NCBI GenBank assembly: GCA_949285735.1
Contig: CASEAQ010000002.1
Span: 57,975-121,974 of the forward strand
Source: an uncultured Bacteroidales bacterium
GTDB taxonomy: Bacteria > Bacteroidota > Bacteroidia > Bacteroidales > Muribaculaceae
Reading direction: 5' to 3'
Length of the DNA: 64,000 bases
Of this stretch, positions 35,266 through 43,922 are shown one piece after another; the stretch's first letter is position 1; every line of letters begins with the position of its first letter. Made by a program: the position numbers and the translations under genes. The notes under the pieces were generated by a model, which worked only from the letters and a program-made list of their open reading frames with translations, ran no database searches and had not been told where the DNA came from.

Positions 35266-35784
35266 TTATTGAATCTTGTAGCCGGTGACAATTATCTTTG
35301 AGCTGCCGCGCCATGGCAGTGCGCCACGGTATTCCTTGTAGGAGAGCGTCACGCGGCGGCCAGTCGATTGCAGTTCCATGAGGTCGCGTGCGATTGAGTC
35401 GTCCTCGATTGAGAAAAAGAAGTCGCGCTGATACACGTGCACGGTGTCGGCAAGGCGTTCGTCGGTAATCATTTGCCCCTCGAAAGTCTGGAATATCAGC
35501 CCCTCTTGCCTCACCTGCACTATTGCTCCCCGTTGCTGCGCCTCGTTGACGTATGGCACGCCAAACACTATTGTCGTCCACAAGGCAACGGCGATTATTG
35601 CTGTCGTCACCAATATGGCTATCGCCTTGCGCAACGTGCTTGCCGGCTTGCCGATGGTCTGTCGTTCTATTTCCTTAGCCTCGATTTGTTCGGGAGTCTC
35701 CTCTTCTTTCTTTTGAGCCTCCCCATTCTCTTCGTTTTCGGTGGCATCGCCATCGAAAAAGTCGTTGTAATCCTCCTTTGGCAT
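35266..35784 (-). CDS. Uncharacterised single-pass membrane protein
   Basis: 172 residues: an acidic, Glu/Lys-rich cytoplasmic N-terminus (about 1-48), one membrane segment (AIAILVTTAIIAVALWTTIVF, about 54-74), and an extracytoplasmic domain of about 95 residues. No family recognised. It lies 22 bases downstream of the flippase-like gene on the same strand, so the two are probably co-transcribed. Confidence 0.7.
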   Translation of the reverse strand: MPKEDYNDFFDGDATENEENGEAQKKEEETPEQIEAKEIERQTIGKPASTLRKAIAILVTTAIIAVALWTTIVFGVPYVNEAQQRGAIVQVRQEGLIFQTFEGQMITDERLADTVHVYQRDFFFSIEDDSIARDLMELQSTGRRVTLSYKEYRGALPWRGSSKIIVTGYKIQ

Positions 35785-35806
35785 AATTGCAAATACTCTA
35801 TTATGG

Positions 35807-36874
35807 TTATAATTTCATTCCGCTGCCGCTTGTCTTCACCACGGTCTTTCCGCTCTTGATGCGCTGGCGGTCGATGGCAATGTAGATGAACGTATAGATG
35901 CCGAGCACGATGAGCAGTGCCGTCTGTATGCCCCACACGAGCATGGCAAATGCCGATGCCTGCGGGTCGAAGTTGGCAGGGTCGAAACGCCCTACGCCGT
36001 AGAGCGACAAGCCGAAGATGATGGCGATGTGCCACGAGCCAAGTCCGCCGTTGGTGGGGATTCCCATGCCGATGCTGCTAAGCACAAACAGCACGAGCGT
36101 AGCCTTGACACCGATGTCGTGGGTGAACGTGAAGGCAAACGTGGCTATGTATAGCTGCATGAAGTAGCAGCCCCATATAAGCACCGTGTAGCCAAGGAAC
36201 TGCCATTTGCCCTCCATGCGGGCTATTGCCGAGAAGCCTTCCCACAGGTTCGACACCATTTGCTTGATTTTCACTATGAAGCGGTTTTGAGTCTTGCTGG
36301 TGAACAGCCACACGATGGCTGCGATGCCCACGATGGCAGCACACCACACCCACGGCGAAGTGGCGAAGTTCCACAAGCCGTCTTTTATCTGCGGATAGGT
36401 GTCGAGGAACGAGTAGAACGCCCCACGGGCGATGAAGAATGTGAACAGCGTGAGCAGCAGCACCGTGACGGTGTCGGAAAGACGGTCGGCAAACATCGAG
36501 CCGAGGACAGCCGTGAACGAAGCCTTTTGCCGGCTTGCTATGTAGCCCGTGCGCCACACTTCGCCCAGACGCGGGAACACGAGGTTGACGGCATAGGTGC
36601 CGAAGATGGAGTTGACGAGCGCGCTCAGCGGGGCATCGATGCCGATTGCCCGCAGTTGCAGCCTCCACCGGCAAGCCCTGAAGATGTGGCTGAACGTGCT
36701 GACAATGATGACGGGAATGAACCACAAGTAATTGACATTCTCTTTCAGCACATTGCGCATCTGCTCCATGTCAACGTTGTTGTAAAGGAAGTAAAACAGT
36801 CCTACGCCGATGGCTATCGAAATGGCATATTTGAATATGCTCGAAATAATTTTTTTTATTTGCTGTTGCTGCAT
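35807..36874 (-). CDS. Lysylphosphatidylglycerol-synthase-TM-region family membrane protein (UPF0104/YbhN-like)
   Basis: 355 residues with about eight membrane segments. FRACRWRLQLRAIG, PRLGEVWRTGYI and GIGMGIPTNGGLGSWHIA are the conserved stretches of the UPF0104 family, homologous to the flippase domain of MprF. It lacks a synthase domain, so a role in lipid or polyprenyl-linked substrate movement is inference. Start MQQQQIKKI at 36874. Confidence 0.82.
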   Translation of the reverse strand: MQQQQIKKIISSIFKYAISIAIGVGLFYFLYNNVDMEQMRNVLKENVNYLWFIPVIIVSTFSHIFRACRWRLQLRAIGIDAPLSALVNSIFGTYAVNLVFPRLGEVWRTGYIASRQKASFTAVLGSMFADRLSDTVTVLLLTLFTFFIARGAFYSFLDTYPQIKDGLWNFATSPWVWCAAIVGIAAIVWLFTSKTQNRFIVKIKQMVSNLWEGFSAIARMEGKWQFLGYTVLIWGCYFMQLYIATFAFTFTHDIGVKATLVLFVLSSIGMGIPTNGGLGSWHIAIIFGLSLYGVGRFDPANFDPQASAFAMLVWGIQTALLIVLGIYTFIYIAIDRQRIKSGKTVVKTSGSGMKL

Positions 36875-36945
36875 TGGATTGTAAATTTTATGAGGCACGA
36901 ATCGGGGAAAAGGAGCGTTCGGCAGCTTTTTATGCACGTTTTTGC

Positions 36946-36976
36946 TTGTTTTTCTCTCGTTGGTGCATTACCTTTG
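36946..36976 (+). promoter_or_regulatory. Bacteroidetes-type promoter of rsmA
   Basis: TTG (36946-36948), 20 bases, TACCTTTG (36969-36976). A leader of about 80 nt follows. Confidence 0.6.
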
Positions 36977-37064
36977 TACGGATTTGCAAAGATACGCCAA
37001 AATATTGGATTATGTTTTTGGCACGGGGGAATAATTATAAACCATAAGACAAGATATTGGACCA

Positions 37065-37850
37065 ATGCAACAGGTAAAGGCTAAAAAATCGCTTGGGCAA
37101 CATTTCCTCACCGACTTGTCGGTGGCGCACCGCATTGCCGACACGATGAGTGGGCACAAGGACTTGCCGCTGCTGGAGGTGGGTCCCGGAATGGGTGTGC
37201 TCACACGCTTCCTTGTCGATGCGGGTCACGACCTGAAGGTGGTGGAGCTCGACGGCGAGTCGGTGGCATACCTGCAAAAGCATTTTCCCGCCCTCGACGG
37301 GCGTATCATTGCCGACGACTTCCTGCGGCTCGACCTCAGGGCGATGTATGGCGACGGCAAGTTTTGCATAATAGGCAATTACCCCTACAACATATCGTCG
37401 CAGATATTTTTCAAGGTGCTTGAGTATAAAGACCAGGTGCCGTGCTGCAGTGGAATGTTGCAGCGCGAGGTTGCGCAGCGCATTGCCGCAAAGCCCGGGT
37501 CGAAAACATACGGGATATTGTCGGTGCTGTTGCAGGCGTGGTATGACATCGAATACCTGTTTACCGTCGATGAAAACGTGTTCGACCCGCCGCCAAAGGT
37601 GAAGTCGGGCGTTATACGCCTCACGAGAAATGCAGTCACGTCGCTCGGTTGCGACGAGGCACTTTTCAAGGCTGTTGTCAAGACATCGTTCGGGCAGCGG
37701 CGCAAGACGTTGCGCAACTCGCTCAAGTCGATGCTCCCGTCACCGCCAGCCGAGTATGCCGAGTTGCTTGCCTTGCGTCCCGAGCAGTTGAGCGTTGAGC
37801 AGTTTGTCGAGTTGACCAATATGGTCGCGGCCTGCCGGGCCGGAGTGTGA
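37065..37850 (+). CDS. rsmA: 16S rRNA adenine dimethyltransferase RsmA
   Basis: 261 residues; dimethylates two adjacent adenines in the 3'-terminal hairpin of 16S rRNA. SLGQHFLTD is the family N-terminus, EVGPGMGVLTRFL the SAM-binding motif and GNYPYNIS the catalytic motif IV. Followed on the same strand by mgtE after 143 bases. Confidence 0.96.
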   Translation: MQQVKAKKSLGQHFLTDLSVAHRIADTMSGHKDLPLLEVGPGMGVLTRFLVDAGHDLKVVELDGESVAYLQKHFPALDGRIIADDFLRLDLRAMYGDGKFCIIGNYPYNISSQIFFKVLEYKDQVPCCSGMLQREVAQRIAAKPGSKTYGILSVLLQAWYDIEYLFTVDENVFDPPPKVKSGVIRLTRNAVTSLGCDEALFKAVVKTSFGQRRKTLRNSLKSMLPSPPAEYAELLALRPEQLSVEQFVELTNMVAACRAGV

Positions 37851-37993
37851 AAAATACAATGAAGAATAACACATAGCCCGAGGTGTGTTCCTGTGACTGG
37901 AACGCTTGTGGCATGATTTGAGAATAATATCCTTTTTTGTTAATGATTTGCACGCCTTTAACGGGAGGCGTGTCGGAAAAAACGACGAGAACT

Positions 37994-39367
37994 ATGAAAG
38001 AATACACCGATGAATATTTGCAGCAGGTGAAAGACATCGTTGCTGCCAACGACGTGGAGCGTGCGCGCGAGCTGCTCGAAGGCTTGCACCCTGCCGACAT
38101 TGCCGAGTTGTTCCACGACCTCGACACCGAGGAGTCGGAGTTCCTCAATAAGTTGCTCGACGAGGAGACGGCAGCCGAGGTGCTGATGGAACTCGACGAG
38201 GACGACCGTAAGGAACTGCTTGCGCAGATGCCCAACGAGGATATTGCCAAGCAACTGGAACACCTCGACTCGGACGACGCCGTTGACCTTATCCAGGAAC
38301 TCGACGAGGAAGACCGCGACGACGTAATCTCGCACATCGACGACATGGAGCAGGCTGGCGACATCATCGACCTGTTGAAGTATGACGACGACACGGCGGG
38401 CGGCTTGATGGGTACCGAAATGATTGTGGTGAACGAGAATTGGAGTATGCCCGAGTGCATGAAGCAGATGAGAATGCAAGCCGAGGAGATGGACGAAATC
38501 TACTATGTGTATGTGGTCGATGACGAAAACCGCCTGAAGGGCGTTTTCCCGTTGAAGAAGATGATTACCCACCCGTCGGTGTCGAAGATAAAGCACGTGA
38601 TGGTCACCGACCCGATTGCTGTGAAAGCCGACACGCCCATCGAGGAGGTTGCTCTCGACTTCGAGAAATACAACCTTGTGGCGATGCCTGTAATCGACTC
38701 GATTGGTCGCCTTGTGGGGCGCATCACCGTTGACGACATCATGGATCAGGTGCGCGAACAGAGCGAACGCGACTACCAGCTCGCTTCGGGTATCTCGACC
38801 GACGTGGAGACCAACGACAACCTGCTGACGCAGACCAAGGCGCGCCTGCCGTGGCTGTTGATTGGCATGATTGGCGGATTGGCCAACTCGGTGATTCTCG
38901 GCAACTTTGAAAGCGGTTTTGCCACCAATCCGGCAATGGCGTTGTTTATCCCGCTGATTGGCGGAACGGGTGGCAACGTGGGCATACAGTCGTCGGCAAT
39001 CGTGGTGCAGGGTCTTGCCAACGGTAGCCTCGACATAAAGCATGCCGCCAAGCAGATAGGCAAGGAACTTGGAGTGGGGTTGATAAATGCCACCATCATA
39101 TCGTTCCTTGTGTTCCTCTACAACTGTTTCTTCCTCGACGACCCGGGGCGTGTAACGACGATAGCCGTGTCGGTGTCGCTCTTCTCGGTGGTGATTTTCG
39201 CGTCGATATTCGGCACTTTCGTGCCGCTTACGCTCGAAAAGCTGAAGATAGACCCCGCCCTTGCCACGGGCCCCTTCATAAGCATCACCAACGACATCAT
39301 CGGCATGGTCATCTATACCACCGTGAGCACCATGCTCATGCACGTGCTGCAAGGCGTTGTGGTGTGA
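37994..39367 (+). CDS. mgtE: Magnesium transporter MgtE
   Basis: 457 residues: acidic N domain of MgtE repeats (LHPADIAELFHDL, about 20-130), a CBS pair (about 135-260, with GVFPLKKMI and GRITVDDIMD), and a five-helix membrane domain (LLIGMIGGLANS, GGTGGNVGIQSSAI). Start MKEYTDEYL at 37994; an upstream in-frame start would add a non-family N-terminus. A small hairpin, CACGCCT/AGGCGTG (37951-37972), lies just before the start; I could not match it to a known magnesium sensor. Confidence 0.95.
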   Translation: MKEYTDEYLQQVKDIVAANDVERARELLEGLHPADIAELFHDLDTEESEFLNKLLDEETAAEVLMELDEDDRKELLAQMPNEDIAKQLEHLDSDDAVDLIQELDEEDRDDVISHIDDMEQAGDIIDLLKYDDDTAGGLMGTEMIVVNENWSMPECMKQMRMQAEEMDEIYYVYVVDDENRLKGVFPLKKMITHPSVSKIKHVMVTDPIAVKADTPIEEVALDFEKYNLVAMPVIDSIGRLVGRITVDDIMDQVREQSERDYQLASGISTDVETNDNLLTQTKARLPWLLIGMIGGLANSVILGNFESGFATNPAMALFIPLIGGTGGNVGIQSSAIVVQGLANGSLDIKHAAKQIGKELGVGLINATIISFLVFLYNCFFLDDPGRVTTIAVSVSLFSVVIFASIFGTFVPLTLEKLKIDPALATGPFISITNDIIGMVIYTTVSTMLMHVLQGVVV

Positions 39368-39444
39368 CAGGCTTTTGCAGCCCGAATAGTTGGCTGGAAT
39401 TGCAGGAATGGAAAGAAATCTGTTTCTAAATTTGCGATATAATT

Positions 39445-39474
39445 TTGCCTTTTCGTAGCAAGTTGCTATCTTTG
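39445..39474 (+). promoter_or_regulatory. Bacteroidetes-type promoter of tRNA-Ser
   Basis: TTG (39445-39447), 19 bases, TATCTTTG (39467-39474); start expected near 39481, about 22 nt before the tRNA. Confidence 0.65.
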
Positions 39475-39503
39475 TGCGCCGCAATTCATAGAAAAGGCAA
39501 AAA

Positions 39504-39591
39504 GGAGTGATGCTCGAGTGGTTGAAGAGGCACGCCTGGAAAGCGTGTATGCGTCAAAAGCGCATCGGGGGTTCGAATCCCCCTCCCTCCG
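39504..39591 (+). tRNA. tRNA-Ser (anticodon GGA)
   Basis: 88 nt. Class II tRNA with the anticodon arm CACGC-CTGGAAA-GCGTG (anticodon GGA), a long variable arm (TGCG...CGCA) and a T arm GGGGG-TTCGAAT-CCCCC. The acceptor stem GGAGTGA/TCCCTCC has a T-C mismatch at position 5-68. CCA is not encoded. Confidence 0.95.
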
Positions 39592-39708
39592 CAACATACG
39601 TTAATTTTTAGTTAGGGGCTAAGGGGATATTCTCCTTGGCTCTTTTTGTTGAATAAACCCATCGCCATTGACGACGATGTATGGTTTCGTTTTGGCAACA
39701 TTCTGAAT

Positions 39709-39731
39709 TTGTGCAAGAGGCTCTTGCACAA
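39709..39731. repeat. Near-perfect 23-bp palindrome downstream of tRNA-Ser
   Basis: TTGTGCAAGAG (39709-39719), one central base, then its exact complement CTCTTGCACAA (39721-39731). It lies in the 250-base gap between tRNA-Ser and the convergent AraC gene, which otherwise holds nothing recognised. The shape suits a dimeric protein site; no T-tract follows. Confidence 0.5.
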
Positions 39732-39840
39732 TTTATCAATCGAGCCATACGCAACGAACTGGAGCATGAGTGTGCCTCGATGTGATGTTGGTGGACGGGC
39801 ATATCGTTGTTGCAGTTCCCGTCTGGCTGGCAGGGAGGGG

Positions 39841-40686
39841 TTAGCGGGTGCGGCGGTAGGCTACGGGCGACATGCCGGTGGCTTTCTTGAAGAATTTGCC
39901 GAGGCTCGACTGGTCGCAGAAGTTGTAGTCGTAGGCGATGCGCTGCACCGAGTTGCCCGACACGAGCAGTTCGCGCTTGATTAGTGTCACGATGAATTGC
40001 GTTATTACCTCCTTTGCCGTCAGGTGGGCCTTCTTGCGTGAAATCTCGTTGAGGTATTTCGGCGTGATGTGCAGTTTGTCGGCATAGAATGCCACGTCGT
40101 GGCGTTGGCGACAGTGGTCTTTTATCAGCCGCAGGAATTGCCTGAAGTAGTTGTCTGCCGATGTATAGACCGTGCTTTGGGGAGTCGTGTCGTTGAGCGC
40201 CTTGCGCAGGTGTATGTCGTAGATGGCTATGAACAGGCAGTGTATGGTGCCGTATATGAAATCTTTCTTGTGTGCCGACGATGGTAGTTGCATAAATATG
40301 CGCAGGTTTTCGACCATGTTGTGCATCAGCGTCATTTCACGGTTGTCGGAGACAGAGAAGCATGGTTCGCGGTAGATGACGTTGAACATCTCGGTTTCGA
40401 GTCCGATGAACGACGACATTGAGGTTTCTTGTGTCATTTGCAGCACCACTGCCGAGAAGTCGTCGGACACGTAGCGCGTCTTGATTATCATTGCCGGAGA
40501 AATAAGCACGAATGAATTTGGTTGTACGGTGTATTCAAGCATATTTAATTCGATAACTGCCATGCCTTTGGTGCATATCAAGACTGTGCTGTACTTTGCC
40601 AGCATATCTAATTTTTCTGCCGAGGTGCAGTCGAACACGACATACCCGTTGCTTGAATTTAATTCTTCGATATTAAGGTTTGACAT
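39841..40686 (-). CDS. AraC-family transcriptional regulator
   Basis: 281 residues. The N-terminal part is a cupin-like domain (TKGMAVIELNMLEYTVQPNSFV). The C-terminal HTH pair shows LHITPKYLNEISRKKAHL and RIAYDYNFCDQSSLGKFFKK. Divergent from argH but no regulatory link is visible. Second of three orphan AraC genes here, not closely similar to the first by eye. Confidence 0.9.
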   Translation of the reverse strand: MSNLNIEELNSSNGYVVFDCTSAEKLDMLAKYSTVLICTKGMAVIELNMLEYTVQPNSFVLISPAMIIKTRYVSDDFSAVVLQMTQETSMSSFIGLETEMFNVIYREPCFSVSDNREMTLMHNMVENLRIFMQLPSSAHKKDFIYGTIHCLFIAIYDIHLRKALNDTTPQSTVYTSADNYFRQFLRLIKDHCRQRHDVAFYADKLHITPKYLNEISRKKAHLTAKEVITQFIVTLIKRELLVSGNSVQRIAYDYNFCDQSSLGKFFKKATGMSPVAYRRTR

Positions 40687-40902
40687 CTCTGTGCTGTGAA
40701 TCGTAATTATGAGAATAACATTGCAAATGTAACCCTTTTCCGTTAATTATTTATGTATGTAAGTTTCGTTAACTGCTTGTTACATGCAATTATACTTAAT
40801 TATGTTTAAAAACGCAATTAATTGTCAATGTTTATTGTGGCGCGCACGGGGCATGGGTGCGTTTTTTGTGGCGGGTTACTTCGTTGGCGCGAAGAGGCGG
40901 TG

Positions 40903-40933
40903 TTGTGTAAAACATAAACTGTTTATAAATTTG
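40903..40933 (+). promoter_or_regulatory. Bacteroidetes-type promoter of argH
   Basis: TTG (40903-40905), 20 bases, TAAATTTG (40926-40933); ATG follows at 40956. Confidence 0.65.
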
Positions 40934-40955
40934 TGACCAATAAAAGATTGTGACA

Positions 40956-42302
40956 ATGGCATCGAAACTTTGGGAAAAAAATGTGCAGGTTGACCACGAT
41001 GTAGAACGCTACACCGTGGGCCGTGACCGCGAAATGGATATGTACCTTGCGCCATACGACGTGCTTGGCTCAATAGCGCATATCACGATGTTGCAAAGCA
41101 TAGGGTTGCTCACCGCCGACGAGCTCGACGTGCTCACCGCCGAGTTGCGCAGCATATATGTAGAAATCGAACAGGGTCGTTTCGCAATTGAGGATGGCGT
41201 CGAGGACGTGCATTCGCAGGTGGAATTGTTGCTGACACGCCGCCTTGGCGACCTTGGCAAGAAGATTCATTCGGGGCGTTCGCGCAACGACCAGGTGCTG
41301 GTTGACTTGCGCCTGTTCATACGCAGCCGCATAGAGGATGTTGTGGCAGCCATGACGCGCCTGTTCAAGACGCTGCAAGAGCAGTCGGAACGTTACAAGA
41401 ATGTGCTGATGCCGGGCTATACTCATTTGCAGGTGGCAATGCCGTCGTCGTTCGGGTTGTGGTTTGGCGCGTATGCCGAGTCGCTTGCCGACGACCTTGC
41501 CGTGATGCGTGCGGCATACCACATCACCAACCGTAACCCGTTGGGGTCGGCGGCAGGTTATGGCTCGTCGTTCCCGCTCGACCGTGCAATGACGACCCGC
41601 CTGCTTGGATTCGCATCGATGGACTACAACGTGGTGTATGCCCAGATGGGGCGTGGCAAGACCGAGCGCGTGGTGGCACAGGCAATAGCCGGGGTGGCAG
41701 CCACTGTATCGAAATTGGCTTTCGACGCTTGTATGTTCAATTCTCAGAATTTCGGTTTTTTGCGCCTTGCCGACGAATTTACTACTGGCTCGTCGATTAT
41801 GCCGCACAAGAAAAATCCCGACGTGTTTGAGCTGACACGTGCCAAGTGCAACCGCCTGCAAGCCTTGCCAGGAGAGATAACGTTGATTACCAATAATCTG
41901 CCCTCGGGCTACTTCCGTGATTTGCAACTCATAAAAGAGGGTTTCTTGCCAGCGTTTGACGAGATAATCGACATATTGACGATGGTCGATGCCATGATGA
42001 GGCAGGTGAAGGTGAACGAGCATATACTCGACGACAGCCGCTACGACCTGATGTTCTCGGTTGAAGAGGTCAATCGCCTCACGCAAAGTGGCGTGCCATT
42101 CCGCGATGCCTACAAGCAAGTGGGGCTTGAAATCGAGGCAGGACGTTTTTGTCCGGTGAAGCAGGTGGCGCACACCCATGCCGGGTCGATAGGCAACTTG
42201 TGTAATGCCGAGATTGAAGAATTGTACAGGCATGAACTCGACCGTTTTGATTTTGATACCTACCACAAGGCGTTTAACCAACTTTTAGGACGACAATCAT
42301 GA
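40956..42302 (+). CDS. argH: Argininosuccinate lyase
   Basis: 448 residues; last step of arginine synthesis, cleaving argininosuccinate to arginine and fumarate. The fumarase-superfamily signature GSSIMPHKKNPD holds the catalytic serine loop; HSGRSRNDQV and GYTHLQVAMP are the other conserved regions. Start MASKLWEKN is favoured over one two codons earlier. Its stop overlaps the next start by 4 bases (ATGA). Confidence 0.95.
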   Translation: MASKLWEKNVQVDHDVERYTVGRDREMDMYLAPYDVLGSIAHITMLQSIGLLTADELDVLTAELRSIYVEIEQGRFAIEDGVEDVHSQVELLLTRRLGDLGKKIHSGRSRNDQVLVDLRLFIRSRIEDVVAAMTRLFKTLQEQSERYKNVLMPGYTHLQVAMPSSFGLWFGAYAESLADDLAVMRAAYHITNRNPLGSAAGYGSSFPLDRAMTTRLLGFASMDYNVVYAQMGRGKTERVVAQAIAGVAATVSKLAFDACMFNSQNFGFLRLADEFTTGSSIMPHKKNPDVFELTRAKCNRLQALPGEITLITNNLPSGYFRDLQLIKEGFLPAFDEIIDILTMVDAMMRQVKVNEHILDDSRYDLMFSVEEVNRLTQSGVPFRDAYKQVGLEIEAGRFCPVKQVAHTHAGSIGNLCNAEIEELYRHELDRFDFDTYHKAFNQLLGRQS

Positions 42303-43312
42303 ATTGCAGGACAATATATGTGGCAAATCCCGACCGTTATGCCGATGGCATGATGAACTACCGCCAGTGCGGTGTGTCGGGAATCAGGTTGCCGGAAATC
42401 ACGCTCGGTTTCTGGTGGCACTTTGGTGGCATCAATGCCTATGAGGAGTCGCGTGAGAAGGTGCTGTATGCTTTCGACCATGGCATTACGTGCTTCGACC
42501 TTGCCAACAATTACGGGCCTCCATACGGGTCGGCTGAGGAGACATTCGGCAAGATTTATGACGACGACTTGCGCAGCCACCGCCACGAGATGGTGGTGAC
42601 GACAAAGGCTGGATATGACATGTGGGAGGGTCCCTATGGCATAGGGTCGTCGCGCAAGATGCTCATGACGAGCCTCGACGAGTCGCTACGCCGCATGAAG
42701 CTCGACTATGTTGACATTTTCTATTCTCATCGTTATGACGGTTTCACGCCCATCGAGGAGACGATGCAAGCGCTGATTGACATCGTGCGCAGCGGCAAGG
42801 CTCTATACGTGGGCTTGTCGAATTACCCTGCCGACAAGTTGGCTGCCGCAGCCGAGTATCTTGCCGGGCAGCACGTGCATCCGCTCATCTATCAGGGCAA
42901 ATATAATATGCTTGTGCGTGACATCGAGGAGAAGCACATCGCGCTGCTCTCGAAACTCGGCATTGGCATGACGGCATTTTCACCGCTCGCCGAGGGGTTG
43001 CTCACCGACAAATACCTGTGTGGAGTGCCCGAAGGTTCGCGCGCCGCACTTGGCCATCACTTGCAATCGAGCGCAATCACTCCGTTGCTGCTTGCCAAGG
43101 TGAAGGCACTCAATGAAATGGCTGTAAGGCGCGGACAGACGCTGGCGCAGATGGCGACGGCATGGCTGCTTTCACGGCAATCGACCACATCGGTAATCGT
43201 CGGTCCAAGGACTGTGGCACAGCTTGCCGACAGCCTTGGAGCGATACGCAACACTCGTTTCACAGGCGAGGAGTTGATTGAGATTGACCGAATACTATCG
43301 ATGCAGTTATGA
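42299..43312 (+). CDS. Aldo/keto reductase (YghZ/L-glyceraldehyde-3-phosphate reductase-like)
   Basis: 337 residues. NADPH-dependent TIM-barrel oxidoreductase: CFDLANNYGPPYGSAEETFG carries the catalytic Asp and Tyr, TTKAGYDMWEGPYG the Lys, and FYSHRYD the His; the tail VIVGPRTVAQLADS binds cofactor. The text is closest to the YghZ subgroup. Overlaps argH and the following lipoprotein gene by 4 bases each, forming a coupled trio of unrelated functions. Confidence 0.88.
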   Translation: MNCRTIYVANPDRYADGMMNYRQCGVSGIRLPEITLGFWWHFGGINAYEESREKVLYAFDHGITCFDLANNYGPPYGSAEETFGKIYDDDLRSHRHEMVVTTKAGYDMWEGPYGIGSSRKMLMTSLDESLRRMKLDYVDIFYSHRYDGFTPIEETMQALIDIVRSGKALYVGLSNYPADKLAAAAEYLAGQHVHPLIYQGKYNMLVRDIEEKHIALLSKLGIGMTAFSPLAEGLLTDKYLCGVPEGSRAALGHHLQSSAITPLLLAKVKALNEMAVRRGQTLAQMATAWLLSRQSTTSVIVGPRTVAQLADSLGAIRNTRFTGEELIEIDRILSMQL

Positions 43313-43830
43313 CGAAGATGATAAGATATGTTTTTATATTGTTGCTTGCGGTGTTGATGCTTGCGGGGTGCAAACAGGTCAATGACGACCGTGTTCCCTC
43401 ATATCCAGTGCGCATGGAATTCAACACGCAGGTGTGGGAACTGTATGGGGTGCACACCTACGGGGAGCATCGTTTCTTCGACCATCTTGCCAATCCGCCT
43501 ATTCCATCGGGCTTTTATAACTATGACCCCGATGCCTATACTGGTTATGGAGGCATATTGCTTGTGTCGGGATATGATTTTTCTGTGGGCGATTACAACT
43601 ATCCGCTTGCCTATGATCGTGCCTGCCCCGTTGAGTCGAACCGTGACGAAGCCTTGCTGCAATTCGACAGCGAGACCTTTGAGGCATATTGCCCCAATTG
43701 CGGTTCGCGCTTCAATGTGTGCGAGGGTGCAGGGTCGCCCGTGTCGGGTCCGGCTTCGGAGCAGAATTATGCCTTGCGGCGTTACCGTGTCAACTCGCGT
43801 CAGGGTGGCGGCTACATAGTAGTCAATTAA
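43309..43830 (+). CDS. Lipoprotein with a Rieske-like metal-binding fold
   Basis: 173 residues. The signal peptide ends in a lipobox LMLAGC (Cys near residue 21). The second half has ACPVE and, 30 residues on, CPNCGSRFNVCEGAG then SGPASEQNYALRRYRV, the layout of a Rieske domain. However, the usual Cys-x-His pairs are replaced: CPVE instead of CPHx, and CPNC without histidine. Either a variant cluster site or a structural zinc site. Start overlaps the reductase stop by 4 bases. Confidence 0.6.
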   Translation: MTKMIRYVFILLLAVLMLAGCKQVNDDRVPSYPVRMEFNTQVWELYGVHTYGEHRFFDHLANPPIPSGFYNYDPDAYTGYGGILLVSGYDFSVGDYNYPLAYDRACPVESNRDEALLQFDSETFEAYCPNCGSRFNVCEGAGSPVSGPASEQNYALRRYRVNSRQGGGYIVVN

Positions 43831-43922
43831 TTGGTGGTTTATACAAGTTCCGCAACCTTGTGCTTCACAATGGCACATCGTGGCTTTAATTTTGTGCCAT
43901 AAATTGTAACTAAAAATAGATT

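Noticed and set aside
39504-39840. Integrated element at tRNA-Ser
   Set aside because: No integrase and no second copy of the tRNA 3' end nearby; the palindrome alone is not an att site.
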